Source: Lacibacter sediminis (GTDB lineage Bacteria > Bacteroidota > Bacteroidia > Chitinophagales > Chitinophagaceae). Taken from it: a stretch of DNA of 64,000 bases. How positions within the stretch are numbered: position 1 is the first letter of the stretch; every line of letters starts with the position of its first letter. Where the stretch lies: the NCBI RefSeq assembly GCF_014168535.1, contig NZ_CP060007.1:496001-560000 (forward strand). The letters are read 5' to 3'. Of this stretch, positions 1 to 9,376 are shown one piece after another. The notes under the pieces were generated by a model that was not told where the DNA came from, searched no databases, and saw only the letters and a program-made list of their open reading frames with translations. The translations under genes and the position numbers were made by a program.

Positions 1-2538
1 ACCGGTTGCTTCTTCGCCACCAAGTAAAGAGAACAATTTGTATTTCTCTGTATGATCAGGGCAGGCAGGATAGCCCGGTGCCGGACGGATACCCAAGTAT
101 TGTTCTTTAATGAGATCTTCGTTGCTCAATGTTTCATCTTTTGCATAACCCCAGAATTCTTTCCGTGTACGTTGATGCAATACTTCTGCAAAAGCTTCCG
201 CTAAACGGTCGGCCAATGCCTGTAACATGATCTTGTTATAATCATCATGTGCTGCTTCAAAGCGTTTGATGTGTTCTTCAATACCATGAATGGTAACTGC
301 AAATGCACCAATGTGATCTTGTGCTTTTGTATCTGTGGGTGCAATAAAATCTGCTAAGGATATATTCGGTTGTCCTTCAGTTTTCTTGATCTGCTGACGA
401 AGGAATTGAAGATGTACCACTTCATCCGGTCCTGCCTGTTCATGTAATACAGACACAGAATCTTTTCCATCACTATTTGCGAGCCAGAAGCCAATCGTTC
501 CTTTTGCAGTCAACCATTTTTCTTTTATAATCTTATCCAGTAATGCATTCGCATCATTGTAAAGCTTGGTTGCTTCAACACCTACCACGCTATCGCTTAA
601 GATAGCCGGGAATTTGCCATGCAGCTCCCACGCAATAAAGAAGGGCTGCCAATCAATATAACTCCTGATCTCTTCAAGATCATATGCGTCAAATTGCTTT
701 GCGCCGGTAAAGGTTGGTGGAACAGGCGTGAAATTATTCCAGTCGATTTTTACTTTGTTGTTCTGCGCTTCTTCAAAACGTAAGAACTGTTTAACAACTT
801 TCTTATTATTAAAATCATCACGAAGTTTTTCATATTCTGCCTGGATGCCTTGCAGGAAAGCAGGTTTCTGCTCAGGGCTTAATAAGTTGCCGGCAACAGT
901 TACACTACGGCTTGCATCCAATACATGGATCACACCCTCTTCGTACTGCGGATTAATTTTTACTGCGGTATGCATACGTGAAGTAGTTGCACCACCAATG
1001 AGCAATGGTTGCTTCATGCCCCTGCGTTTCATTTCATGTGCCACATGCACCATTTCATCCAACGAAGGAGTGATCAATCCACTCAGACCGATGATATCTA
1101 CATTTTCTTTTTGTGCAGTATCTAAAATTTTATCGGTTGATACCATTACACCCAGATCAATTACATCATAACCATTACAACCGAGCACAACACCAACAAT
1201 ATTTTTACCAATATCATGCACATCGCCTTTTACTGTAGCCAATAAGATTTTTGCAGCACCTGCACTTTCTTCATTCACTGTTCCTGCTGCAAGATGTGCC
1301 TGTTTACGATCTTCTTTTTCCTGTTCGATGTATGGGGTAAGAATAGCCACGCTCTTCTTCATCACCCTTGCACTCTTTACTACCTGTGGCAAAAACATTT
1401 TACCTGCACCAAACAGGTCACCCACTACATCCATGCCCGCCATAAGTGGTCCTTCAATCACCTCAAGCGGTGCACTGTATTTCTGTCTCGCTTCTTCAGT
1501 ATCAATATCAATATAATCGGTGATGCCGTTGACCAATGAATGCTTCAAGCGTTCTTCAACCGAACTGTTACGCCATGCTTCATCTTTTACAATTTCTTTT
1601 CCTTTTGCTTTAACTGTTTCAGCAAAGTTGATGAGTTTTTCGGTGGCTTCGTTGTTATCGTTGTTACGGTTGAGTATTACATCTTCACAGAGGTTGCGAA
1701 GGTTCGGTTCAATTTCATCATACACTACCAGCTGACCTGCGTTTACGATGCCCATGTCCATCCCTGCTTTGATAGCATAGTAGAGAAACACACTGTGCAT
1801 GGCTTCACGCACATGTTCATTACCACGGAAGGAGAACGAAAGATTACTTACACCACCACTTACTTTGGTTAGTGGCATCAGTGCTTTGATTTCTTTGGTT
1901 GCTTCAACAAAATCAACACCGTAGTTATTATGTTCTTCCAAACCGGTTGCAATAGCAAAAATGTTTGGATCGAAAATGATATCCTGTGGTGCAAAACCAA
2001 CCTGCTCCGTTAATATTTTATAAGCACGGTGACAGATCTCTACTTTGCGTTGTTTGGTATCAGCCTGTCCTTTTTCATCAAAAGCCATTACAATCACAGA
2101 AGCACCATACATGCGACAGATTCGTGCCTGTTCAATGAACTTCTCTTCTCCTTCTTTCATGGAGATAGAGTTCACAATACTTTTTCCCTGCACACATTTC
2201 AAACCGGCTTCAATGATCTCAAACTTTGATGAATCGATCATCAACGGAATCTTGGCAATGTCCGGTTCACTTTGCATGAGGTTGATGAAGGTGGTCATCG
2301 CATGCACACCATCAAGCAATGCATCATCCATGTTCACGTCAATGATCTGTGCACCGTTCTCTACCTGCTGACGGGCAATGCTCAATGCTTCTTCGTATTT
2401 GTTTTCACGAATGAGGCGTGCAAACTTTTTACTACCGGTTACATTGGTACGTTCACCAACGTTGAGAAAATTAGTTTCAGGACGAACAACTAAAGGTTCT
2501 AATCCTGAAAAACGACTATATGGTTTAATAACGCTCAT
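1..2538 (-). CDS. metH: Methionine synthase, cobalamin-binding and activation part (MetH C-terminal polypeptide), partial
   Basis: Reading on the minus strand from an ATG at 2538, the frame stays open to the window edge (846 codons). It covers the methyltetrahydrofolate (pterin) domain, the B12 cap, the cobalamin domain with the DVHDIG motif whose His is the lower cobalt ligand, and the S-adenosylmethionine activation domain with [12 protein letters not shown]. Roughly the last 50 residues lie beyond base 1, judging by family length. It transfers methyl from methyl-THF through cobalamin to homocysteine. The homocysteine domain is missing from this polypeptide and is encoded by the next upstream gene, 22 bp away, so the two products must act together. 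Confidence 0.95.
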   Translation of the reverse strand, partial: MSVIKPYSRFSGLEPLVVRPETNFLNVGERTNVTGSKKFARLIRENKYEEALSIARQQVENGAQIIDVNMDDALLDGVHAMTTFINLMQSEPDIAKIPLMIDSSKFEIIEAGLKCVQGKSIVNSISMKEGEEKFIEQARICRMYGASVIVMAFDEKGQADTKQRKVEICHRAYKILTEQVGFAPQDIIFDPNIFAIATGLEEHNNYGVDFVEATKEIKALMPLTKVSGGVSNLSFSFRGNEHVREAMHSVFLYYAIKAGMDMGIVNAGQLVVYDEIEPNLRNLCEDVILNRNNDNNEATEKLINFAETVKAKGKEIVKDEAWRNSSVEERLKHSLVNGITDYIDIDTEEARQKYSAPLEVIEGPLMAGMDVVGDLFGAGKMFLPQVVKSARVMKKSVAILTPYIEQEKEDRKQAHLAAGTVNEESAGAAKILLATVKGDVHDIGKNIVGVVLGCNGYDVIDLGVMVSTDKILDTAQKENVDIIGLSGLITPSLDEMVHVAHEMKRRGMKQPLLIGGATTSRMHTAVKINPQYEEGVIHVLDASRSVTVAGNLLSPEQKPAFLQGIQAEYEKLRDDFNNKKVVKQFLRFEEAQNNKVKIDWNNFTPVPPTFTGAKQFDAYDLEEIRSYIDWQPFFIAWELHGKFPAILSDSVVGVEATKLYNDANALLDKIIKEKWLTAKGTIGFWLANSDGKDSVSVLHEQAGPDEVVHLQFLRQQIKKTEGQPNISLADFIAPTDTKAQDHIGAFAVTIHGIEEHIKRFEAAHDDYNKIMLQALADRLAEAFAEVLHQRTRKEFWGYAKDETLSNEDLIKEQYLGIRPAPGYPACPDHTEKYKLFSLLGGEEATG

Positions 2539-2560
2539 AATTTCTTAGTTGTTAACTCAA

Positions 2561-3553
2561 TCAAACTGTTTCCACTACCGGTAATTCTCTTGGCTGTAAT
2601 TTCTTTACATGATCTGCAATATGTTTGATGTGATCTGGTGTGGTACCACAACATCCACCAACAATATTCACCCAGCCTTCTTTTGCCCACTCTTCTAAGT
2701 AATGGCCAGTGTCTTCCGGGTTTTCATCATACTCGCCCATGGCATTTGGTAAACCGGCGTTGGGATAAGCAGATACATAGCAGGAGGCAATTTGTGAAAG
2801 CTCTTCAATATGCGGACGCATTTCATGTGCACCCAACGCACAGTTCAATCCAACGCTTAACGGATTGGCATGCATTACTGAAATATAAAAAGCTTCGAGT
2901 GTTTGTCCGCTCAATGTTCTACCACTTGCATCGGTAATGGTACCGCTGATCATGATCGGTAATTCAGGCTTGTTGGTGTCATGAAAATATTTCTTGATGG
3001 TGAAGATGGCTGCCTTGGCATTGAGGGTGTCGAAAATAGTTTCGATTAACAATACATCCACACCACCATCCACCAAACCTTTGATCTGTTCGTAATAAGC
3101 AGTTACCACTTCATCAAACGTAACAGCACGGTAACCCGGGTTATTTACATCAGGAGAAAGTGATAATGTTTTATTCAGTGGTCCGATAGCACCGGCAACA
3201 AAAGCAGTTTTACCCGATTGCCGAATCGCTTCTCTTGCACATTGTGCAGATGCAACATTTAATTCATAAGCCAACGATTGCATATCATAATCAGCCTGTG
3301 CAATACTGGTGCTGCTGAACGTATTGGTTTCAATGATATCTGCACCTGCATCTAAATATTGTTTATGAATGCCGGTAATGATCTGCGGTTGTGTAATGCT
3401 CAACAGATCGTTATTGCCTTTAACATCGCAATGCCAATCTTTGAAACGTTCGCCACGGTAATCGGCTTCCTGCAGTTTATGCCGCTGGATCATGGTGCCC
3501 ATTGCGCCATCAATAACAAGGATTCTTTTTTCGAGTTCTTTTCTGATGTCCAT
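2561..3553 (-). CDS. metH: Homocysteine S-methyltransferase domain protein (MetH N-terminal polypeptide)
   Basis: A 330-residue protein equal to the N-terminal homocysteine-binding barrel of MetH. It opens with a DGAMGTMIQ motif. The zinc-ligand cysteines are visible in GLNCALG and in the late GGCCGTTP motif. It presents zinc-bound homocysteine thiolate to methylcobalamin. It ends 22 bp before the gene for the remaining MetH domains, so the two are almost certainly cotranscribed and form one enzyme. It could also act alone as a methyltransferase with another methyl donor, but the adjacent matching half makes split MetH much more likely. Confidence 0.93.
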   Translation of the reverse strand: MDIRKELEKRILVIDGAMGTMIQRHKLQEADYRGERFKDWHCDVKGNNDLLSITQPQIITGIHKQYLDAGADIIETNTFSSTSIAQADYDMQSLAYELNVASAQCAREAIRQSGKTAFVAGAIGPLNKTLSLSPDVNNPGYRAVTFDEVVTAYYEQIKGLVDGGVDVLLIETIFDTLNAKAAIFTIKKYFHDTNKPELPIMISGTITDASGRTLSGQTLEAFYISVMHANPLSVGLNCALGAHEMRPHIEELSQIASCYVSAYPNAGLPNAMGEYDENPEDTGHYLEEWAKEGWVNIVGGCCGTTPDHIKHIADHVKKLQPRELPVVETV

Positions 3554-3647
3554 AGTTAAGTTATTAGCTGCTGGCTGTTAGCTGTAAGCAAAAACAGTTG
3601 ACAGAATTACTAAATGATGCAGTGAGTGACACAACAGAAGTTGAAGG

Positions 3648-3668
3648 TTGTAGTGTAGCTCACTACAA
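3648..3668. repeat. 8-bp inverted repeat in the metH leader
   Basis: TTGTAGTG, a 5-nt loop and CACTACAA form a perfect hairpin about 95 bp upstream of the metH N-part start. It lies between the predicted promoter and the gene. It could be an RNA stem in the leader or a protein-binding palindrome. I do not recognise a SAM, SAH or cobalamin riboswitch here. Confidence 0.5.
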
Positions 3669-3773
3669 ACAGACGAATTAAACTATAAACGTTTCGGAAA
3701 ACCGGTGAGAGTTTTATTGACGTTTATTAGTTCCGTTTGGCCGAACAATAAACAAATCCGCCTGAATGAAGTG

Positions 3774-3803
3774 CAAATGTAAATGAAAAACACGCACCAA
3801 CAA
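3774..3803 (-). promoter_or_regulatory. Predicted promoter of the split metH operon
   Basis: On the minus strand a perfect Bacteroidota -7 box TACATTTG (3781..3774) is preceded, after 19 bp, by TTG (3803..3801). This matches the known TTG/TTTG and TAnnTTTG consensus. It would give a leader of roughly 210 nt before the start at 3553. Confidence 0.5.
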
Positions 3804-3830
3804 GGGGTTTGGGCTTTTGCAGGAAAGAGG

Positions 3831-4214
3831 TTAATTCTTTACGAAATACAGTTGATCGTCCTGTGAAGGGTTGTCGTCTTTGAGTTTGATGCTGGTGCCC
3901 GTGAATTCAGTTTTGAGCCAATCGCCGTTGAGTTCGTTCAAGGGAGCGTTGGTAAAGTTGATATTGATCCGTGAGCCGGTTTGGCTCCAGGTGCCGGTAA
4001 GCGTAGTTGAACTGCCATGCGCCATGAGGGTGCCGCCATTCAGAAACATAAAATAATAGGAGGTATAGCCAGATGTTTTATCCTGCTGATCCCAGAAATA
4101 GCTGATGCGCCAGGAACCGTCGCTGATGTTAACTGAGGGTTCATCGGCTGTGCCGCCTTTTTTACAGGAGCTGATGCTGATGAAAAGCAAGAAGTATAGT
4201 AAAGTGTTTCGCAT
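3831..4214 (-). CDS. Small lipoprotein, lipocalin-like
   Basis: A 127-residue protein with a lipoprotein signal ending in SISSCKKG, so Cys at about residue 17 would be lipidated. The mature part is short, rich in Ser, Thr and aromatic residues, with phrases such as GSWRISYFWDQQ and LTGTWSQTGSRI that recall the lipocalin-like (calycin) lipoproteins common in Bacteroidota. Its ligand is unknown. It follows the DUF5777 gene by 42 bp on the same strand and may be the last gene of that operon. Confidence 0.7.
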   Translation of the reverse strand: MRNTLLYFLLFISISSCKKGGTADEPSVNISDGSWRISYFWDQQDKTSGYTSYYFMFLNGGTLMAHGSSTTLTGTWSQTGSRININFTNAPLNELNGDWLKTEFTGTSIKLKDDNPSQDDQLYFVKN

Positions 4215-4256
4215 GTGACCATGAAGTTCAGCAATGAGCAGCTACCAGCCAAATGA

Positions 4257-5165
4257 TCAGGTTGTTTTAACCTTTTTTTTCTTTTGCAAGTTGAACATCC
4301 GTGAGATGTTGAAACCAAAGAGAATGTTGCCTTTGCCCCAACTGCCGGCTGTTTCGCTGATGAAGGTGCGTTCTGTCATACCACGTGAATTGGTGAAATG
4401 AAGTTGAAACACATGACCGGCAGTTTCAATATCAAAACCAATGGAAAAGGAGTTGGTGGTTCCTTCAAAACGGGAGCCGGGCAAGAGATAATAATATTCT
4501 GCGTTCACCGAAACCATTTTTGTAATTCGTTGCCTGCCGCCAATACCCAACGCCAGTATATCATTTGGATCAGTGGCTTTTGGTACAAGATTGTAATGCA
4601 CCATAGTTGGCATCAATTGAATGGCGGTGCCTTCGGAAAATTTCCTTGCGATGATGAGTTGATGGGCATATTGCAAACGTGATGAAAACAGATTTTCTCT
4701 TGTTGGGTCCTGCCATTTCAGGGTAGTAACCATAACAGACGATGCGATGGCCGCACTGATAGGCATATTCCGTTCGCCTTTGCTTTGCCGGAGGAAGCGA
4801 TACTTTCCAAATGCATCGTATTGTTTCTGATAGGTACTTCTTCCCACGCCCAACATGAGATTAGTTGTTAAACCAAAATCGAAACTCATTCGCATACTGG
4901 CATTGTCTAATCCAAACAATTCATAAAAACCGCCATTGAGTGTGCCGAAGCGGTGTGCAATACGGAAATCCATATAACCCTTCGGCGTAATTTCAATGGA
5001 ATGACTGTTGATGATACGTGTTGATTGAAAGGTATTGGTTGTGTATTGTGTTGTTGGTTTTTCTTTTTCCTCTTCGAGTTCTTTGTTTAGGTCGATCTCC
5101 TGTGCTATAAGAGCATAGCTACATGTAAGCATCAACAAAAAAAGTGTAAGTTGTTTACAGCACAT
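4257..5165 (-). CDS. DUF5777-type outer-membrane beta-barrel protein
   Basis: I start this at the ATG at 5165 (MCCKQL). The longer frame would overlap the upstream YceI gene and add a poor leader before the evident signal peptide, which ends near SYALIAQ. The mature part shows alternating amphipathic strands with many Tyr and Phe, for example FDFGLTTNLMLGVGRS and VSVNAEYYYLLPG. It resembles the DUF5777 barrels that sit beside YceI and cytochrome c genes in Bacteroidota. Function is unknown; the neighbours suggest an envelope lipid or redox role. It begins 5 bp after the YceI stop codon. Confidence 0.75.
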   Translation of the reverse strand: MCCKQLTLFLLMLTCSYALIAQEIDLNKELEEEKEKPTTQYTTNTFQSTRIINSHSIEITPKGYMDFRIAHRFGTLNGGFYELFGLDNASMRMSFDFGLTTNLMLGVGRSTYQKQYDAFGKYRFLRQSKGERNMPISAAIASSVMVTTLKWQDPTRENLFSSRLQYAHQLIIARKFSEGTAIQLMPTMVHYNLVPKATDPNDILALGIGGRQRITKMVSVNAEYYYLLPGSRFEGTTNSFSIGFDIETAGHVFQLHFTNSRGMTERTFISETAGSWGKGNILFGFNISRMFNLQKKKKVKTT

Positions 5166-5170
5166 TGTGG

Positions 5171-5737
5171 TTATTTTGTTTTTGGTTGATAGAGTTGATA
5201 ATTGCAATTCACCGATACTTCCACTTTCTCTGCTATTTTTTTTGACACAATGGTTGGGACAGAAATTTTATAATCGACCAGTTTGATGATGAAAACAGCA
5301 GCAGCGGTGATCGTATTTCCTTTCACAATAATGTTTCCTGCAGATTTGATCTTGTTGCTTACGCCATGCATGCTGAGTGTACCCTCTACTGTTACAGGAT
5401 AGTTTCCATCTTTTGAAAAATTAACATTACTCATGTTGGTGATGGTTCCTTTCAGCTCAGCTTTGGGATAACGATCTGAATCCATATAATCTTTTCCATT
5501 GAAATGATCCTGCATAGCTGCTTTCCTGAATTGGAAACTCTTAATAAGGACAATAAACTGAACGCTTCCCGTTTTACGATTCAAGACAGACGCTACTTCA
5601 TTGTTGACCGCTTTAATATCTTCCAATGGTGTGGAGGAGAAAAAACTGATCTGCCCGTTACGTGTCATATAGTTTTCCTGCGCCTGTACTTGTGGCAAAT
5701 CAAAATAAATGATGAACAGAAGAAAGAGTGTACGCAT
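5171..5737 (-). CDS. YceI-family periplasmic lipid-binding protein
   Basis: A 188-residue protein with a signal peptide (cleavage near VQAQEN). It then has the YceI lipocalin-like pattern: a start like GQISFFSSTPLEDIKAVN, the core MQDHFNGKDYMDSDRYPKA, and later VEGTLSMHGV and a C-terminal sheet. YceI proteins bind polyisoprenoid or similar amphiphiles in the periplasm. It sits between a cytochrome c gene 10 bp upstream and the DUF5777 barrel gene downstream, a conserved neighbourhood in this phylum as I know it. The binding partner cannot be read from sequence. Confidence 0.88.
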   Translation of the reverse strand: MRTLFLLFIIYFDLPQVQAQENYMTRNGQISFFSSTPLEDIKAVNNEVASVLNRKTGSVQFIVLIKSFQFRKAAMQDHFNGKDYMDSDRYPKAELKGTITNMSNVNFSKDGNYPVTVEGTLSMHGVSNKIKSAGNIIVKGNTITAAAVFIIKLVDYKISVPTIVSKKIAEKVEVSVNCNYQLYQPKTK

Positions 5738-5747
5738 GTTTTCAGTT

Positions 5748-6104
5748 TTAATTATTCAACATGCCATTTCTGATCCATGTTCTTATTTCTGCAATGCGGC
5801 ATTCAGGAAGTTTTGGTGAAAAGTCGGGCATGGCACGGTAGCCGGGAGAATGAGTAATGGCACCGAGTAGCTTTCCACTTACTGCAACAGCCCGAACGTT
5901 TGTAAAATCATCAAGCATGATGCCACCTGATGCACTGGCACCTGAATGACAACCGATGCAATTGGCAGCAATTGTATTTGTAACCTGCACACTGTATTTC
6001 ACATTGCTGGTATCGCATGTGTTGTTGTAGAGCAACTCTTCTTTGTTGTACGTGCACGAAGAGAGCAGTGCTATAAAAAGTAAGGTAACAGGTATCAGTT
6101 TCAT
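5748..6104 (-). CDS. Small c-type cytochrome lipoprotein
   Basis: A 118-residue protein with a lipoprotein signal (LLSSC, Cys near residue 17) and one haem c site, CIGCH. A likely distal Met ligand lies in YRAMPDFS, and the C-terminal helix reads RIAEIRTWIRNGM, typical of small class I cytochromes c. It is predicted to be membrane-anchored and to carry electrons in the periplasm. Its ATG overlaps the stop of the upstream OB-fold gene by 4 bp (ATGA), so the two are translationally coupled. Confidence 0.9.
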   Translation of the reverse strand: MKLIPVTLLFIALLSSCTYNKEELLYNNTCDTSNVKYSVQVTNTIAANCIGCHSGASASGGIMLDDFTNVRAVAVSGKLLGAITHSPGYRAMPDFSPKLPECRIAEIRTWIRNGMLNN

Positions 6105-6517
6105 CTTGTTTTATTAATAAGGTAACAGCGTATCAGAATAACATCCGTTGTAAACCCACTGCAAACGCCTTTTATTGTAACGGTCTCACCCTCTTTTATC
6201 CCGGTCTCTTTTTCCATAGTGCAGTTAATGCCGAACAGTGGATCATTGGTTTGTAACTGTACAATTGTTTTTCCTTCCTGGTTCGTTTCTGTTGAGCTGA
6301 CGATGCCCGTAATTTCAAGCACTTTGCCATTGTAGGTTTCCGTTGCCTGCTGTTCATTTTCTGAAAACTCCCGGAAAAGATCCGCTGCATTTATTTTAAC
6401 AGACTCAGCATTTTCAATGTTTTTGGGCGCTTTATTCCATTTGGCATAGATAAAGAATATTGCTGCGCCAATCAATACCGAAACCAGAATAAAAACTATA
6501 AGCGCTCTTTTTTTCAT
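6101..6517 (-). CDS. Membrane-anchored OB-fold (tRNA_anti-like) protein
   Basis: Start chosen at the ATG at 6517 (MKKRALIVF), which puts one transmembrane helix at the N-terminus; the longer frame adds an unconvincing leader. After the helix comes a domain whose pattern, YNGKVLEITGIVSS, then FGINCTMEK and VTIKGVCSGFTTDVILIRCYL, matches the OB-fold family called tRNA_anti-like. These are found in Bacteroidota envelope operons; the ligand is unknown. It is the first gene of the operon with the cytochrome, YceI and DUF5777 genes. Confidence 0.78.
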   Translation of the reverse strand: MKKRALIVFILVSVLIGAAIFFIYAKWNKAPKNIENAESVKINAADLFREFSENEQQATETYNGKVLEITGIVSSTETNQEGKTIVQLQTNDPLFGINCTMEKETGIKEGETVTIKGVCSGFTTDVILIRCYLINKTR

Positions 6518-6882
6518 ACCAAAAGCCGATTGAGTTACATATATATAATGGTTAACGGATAGTTTTTGAAGCAAGTACTACAACATAAGCAACTGTCATT
6601 TCCATTACTATGCTTCACAGGCGAAAATTCACGAGGCTGCAACCACCAGGCACTTTAAAAAATAGCTTGGTAACTCAATCAGCTTTTAATAACTATCAAC
6701 CAACTACCAGGCTGTTGTATTCTAACTATCGTAGGCAGAAGGAATAAGGTTGCCTTTCTACGAATAATTTTGTAACTTTTATAGAGTCTTAAGGCAGGAA
6801 TTTGGTTTCAGATGAAATCTGAACCGTAAGGCAACTGTTTATCGTGCCTTTGCGTTACTTAGTATAATATCAACCACAGGCT
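6518..6882. other. Intergenic region between divergent operons
   Basis: 365 bp without a credible gene. On the plus strand a -7 box TAATTTTG lies at 6765..6772, about 110 bp before the sigma-factor start. A hairpin-capable repeat (GGTT, CAGAT, GAA, ATCTG, AACC) lies at 6804..6825, and TAAGGCA occurs twice around it (6790s and 6820s). I could not find a good -33 partner. Confidence 0.4.
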
Positions 6883-7467
6883 GTGCTGACAAAAGAGGAA
6901 TTAGTTAATTGTATAGAAGGATGCAGGCATAATAAGCGTATATATCAAAACAAGTTATATGTTGCTTTTTATGATTATGCTATGTCTATCTGTTTCAAGT
7001 ACAGCAACGACAAGGAAGACGCCGTGGAAATCATCAACGATGGGTTCTTAAAGATATTCAGGGAAATATACAATTACAAACCTCTTTCAGCAGATATTGC
7101 TTTTGGCTTCACCTCCTGGTTGAGGCGCATCATGATCAATACTGCAATAGACCATTACAGGAAGAATAAGAACAACGCTGTTTTCAAAGATTTGAATGAA
7201 GAGCATACGAATGTAACTGTCGGCGAAGAGAAAGATATGCTGGCGAATATCTCCTACAATGAATTAATCAAAATTGTTCAGGAATTAAGTCCTGCTTACC
7301 GCATCGTTTTTAACCTGTATGCCATTGAAGGAATGACCCATAAAGAGGTGGGTAAGCAGTTGAACATAACTGAAGGAACATCTAAATCAAATTTTGCAAA
7401 GGCAAGAGCTTTTTTACAGAATAAGCTCCTGCAAAAATCTACTAAAAAAGAAATAAATGCCTGGTGA
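6883..7467 (+). CDS. ECF-type RNA polymerase sigma factor
   Basis: 194 residues, starting at GTG (6883), which is the only start that keeps the family N-terminus with IEGCRHN. Region 2 is visible around DYAMSICFKYSNDKEDAVEIINDGFLKIF, and region 4 around LSPAYRIVFNLYAIEGMTHKEVGKQLNITEGTSKSNF with a helix-turn-helix. It would direct RNA polymerase to stress or envelope genes. Its stop overlaps the next gene by 11 bp, a pairing with a membrane/barrel protein seen widely in Chitinophagaceae, which suggests that the partner controls or is controlled by this sigma factor. Confidence 0.93.
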   Translation: MLTKEELVNCIEGCRHNKRIYQNKLYVAFYDYAMSICFKYSNDKEDAVEIINDGFLKIFREIYNYKPLSADIAFGFTSWLRRIMINTAIDHYRKNKNNAVFKDLNEEHTNVTVGEEKDMLANISYNELIKIVQELSPAYRIVFNLYAIEGMTHKEVGKQLNITEGTSKSNFAKARAFLQNKLLQKSTKKEINAW

Positions 7468-8668
7468 TGATCTATATAAAAAATTAAACGAACCGGCTCC
7501 TGACGCTTTTCCAAAATTTGAAGAGGAATCGTGGAGGAAGATGGAGGTATTGCTGGATAAACATTTACCTGAGAACAATGGTAAACCATTCCCGTATATC
7601 TTATTGCTGAGCTGTGTAATTCTGGCATCGTTAACAACATTCCTTCCGGCAAGGAGGGCATCGCAACCTGGAGAAGGCATCACAAGCAGTACGAAAAGTT
7701 TAATTGCTAAACCCGTTTCTTCAATCGTCAAAACTGAAGTTCAGAGTCCTTCTGTTGCTGTTGAAGAAAAGAATGATCGTTCAACTGATCTTGAAATCCA
7801 AACTAAGAAGATAAGTACGACTGAAATAGTAAAAATAGAACCGAATCGAAAAACGGCGGCTCTTTTCCAAACGGAAAAAGATGAGTTGAAGCAGAAGGAA
7901 TTTGTAATCAATGCGGCACCTGAAGTCACTGCAGAAGTATCATTAACTCAGACCGGCAAGGCTGTTTCGCTAAGCAATTGGAATAATTTCCTTTTACTCA
8001 CAAATGAACCGGCAAAGAATAATCGTTCGTTGGTTGTAACCAATGAAAAAAACTCAGCCATCAGGAAACCAGTAAAAAACAATTTTTCTTTCACCTTTAG
8101 TGCAGGGCTTGAAACACCCGGCACATCGTTTAATACGTTGGGACGCCTGACACCTGTTGTGGGAATAGGTGTAATGTACAGTATTGGCGAAAAAATAATT
8201 CTGCGTACGGGCGTTGCCTCAGCTTCTAAAATCTATGCAGCCCATGACAAGGATTACAACCCTGCTAATAATTACTGGGCAAGTTATACTTACTTTAAAA
8301 AGATCGATGCCGATTGCAAGGTCATTGAAATTCCTTTGGGCATTGCGTACAGAGTAGTGAACGGCAAGAAAACAAATGTGTATGTTTCTGCGGGATCATC
8401 TTCGGTTATCATGCGTAAGGAAGCTTACAATTATTATTATAAAAATCAAGCCGGGAGAGATACCGTAACACACCGTGCCTGGAACAACAACAGCTTCCAT
8501 TTATTTTCAAGCGTGAATTTTTCTGCGATTGCTGAACGGAAATTATCGAACCGCTTTTCACTGATGGCTGAGCCGGGCATCAAAATACCATCAGGCGGAA
8601 TTGGTGTTGGTAAGATCCGTTTATATAATGCAGGGTTAACAGTTACAGCAAAGTTTAAACTGAGATGA
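7457..8668 (+). CDS. Sigma-factor partner: inner-membrane segment with C-terminal beta-barrel-like domain
   Basis: 403 residues. The N-terminal 45 residues are cytoplasmic and acidic, with FEEESWRKMEVLLDKHLP. One transmembrane helix follows (YILLLSCVILASLTTFL). A low-complexity, charged linker runs to about residue 205, and then comes a domain of alternating strands resembling the outer-membrane beta-barrel family, with GVMYSIGEKIILRTGV and LMAEPGIKIPSGGIGVG. It overlaps the sigma gene by 11 bp. I infer an anti-sigma-like role for the N-terminus, although no zinc anti-sigma motif is present. Function is uncertain. Confidence 0.7.
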   Translation: MPGDDLYKKLNEPAPDAFPKFEEESWRKMEVLLDKHLPENNGKPFPYILLLSCVILASLTTFLPARRASQPGEGITSSTKSLIAKPVSSIVKTEVQSPSVAVEEKNDRSTDLEIQTKKISTTEIVKIEPNRKTAALFQTEKDELKQKEFVINAAPEVTAEVSLTQTGKAVSLSNWNNFLLLTNEPAKNNRSLVVTNEKNSAIRKPVKNNFSFTFSAGLETPGTSFNTLGRLTPVVGIGVMYSIGEKIILRTGVASASKIYAAHDKDYNPANNYWASYTYFKKIDADCKVIEIPLGIAYRVVNGKKTNVYVSAGSSSVIMRKEAYNYYYKNQAGRDTVTHRAWNNNSFHLFSSVNFSAIAERKLSNRFSLMAEPGIKIPSGGIGVGKIRLYNAGLTVTAKFKLR

Positions 8669-8704
8669 TGAATGATAAGTCAGGCTCTTGCGATTCACCA
8701 TTCA

Positions 8705-9325
8705 CTATTTCATACTGACATAATTGGCAACGGGCTGGCGGTTTTGTAAACTGCGTGCAAGTGTTAATTCATCAGCATATTCCAATTCACCGCCAAATGC
8801 AATACCACGTGCGATGGTGGTGATCTTAACCGGCAGGTCCTTTATTTTTTTACTGATGTAGAACAAGGTAGTATCTCCCTGTATATTTGGACTTAATGCA
8901 AAAATTAATTCTTCCACTTCATCTTCTGTCAAACGGTTGATCAATGGTTCAATGGTCAGTTGGTCAGGCCCAACACCATCCAAAGGAGAAATCACACCGC
9001 CCAGCACATGATACAATCCGTTGAACTGTTGAGTGCTTTCAATGGCAATTACATCACGGATATTTTCCACCACACAAATGATCTGTTTTTTGCGGGAAAA
9101 ATTGCTGCAGATATTACAGATCTCCGTATCAGATACATTGCAACATTTGCTGCAGAATTTGATCTCTCTCCGCATGCGTGCAATGGTATCTGCAAACAAC
9201 TGTGTTTCTTCCTGCGGTTGTTTGATGAGATGAAGTACTAAACGCAACGCCGTTTTCTTACCAATGCCGGGCAGCTTGGAAAATTCATTGACGGCTTGTT
9301 CCAATAAAGACGAAGAGAAAGACAT
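8705..9325 (-). CDS. recR: Recombination mediator RecR
   Basis: 206 residues, close to the family norm. It shows the N-terminal helix-hairpin-helix ([16 protein letters not shown]), the C4 zinc finger ([16 protein letters not shown]) and the Toprim domain with [12 protein letters not shown] and a central [12 protein letters not shown]. RecR works with RecO and RecF to load RecA on gapped DNA. It is a single-gene unit here, with 51 bp to the next upstream gene on the same strand. Confidence 0.97.
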   Translation of the reverse strand: MSFSSSLLEQAVNEFSKLPGIGKKTALRLVLHLIKQPQEETQLFADTIARMRREIKFCSKCCNVSDTEICNICSNFSRKKQIICVVENIRDVIAIESTQQFNGLYHVLGGVISPLDGVGPDQLTIEPLINRLTEDEVEELIFALSPNIQGDTTLFYISKKIKDLPVKITTIARGIAFGGELEYADELTLARSLQNRQPVANYVSMK

Positions 9326-9376
9326 ACGGCGAAAGTACGAAGGATGCTGAATTAATAACGGTAAACGATAACAGCT

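Noticed and set aside
3554..3790. SAM or cobalamin riboswitch before metH
   Set aside because: No recognisable conserved core by eye; only a simple hairpin is seen.
8765..8790. TAATTCAT and CAATTCAC inside recR as a LytTR-like pair
   Set aside because: Spacing is 18 bp and it is within coding sequence with no promoter.
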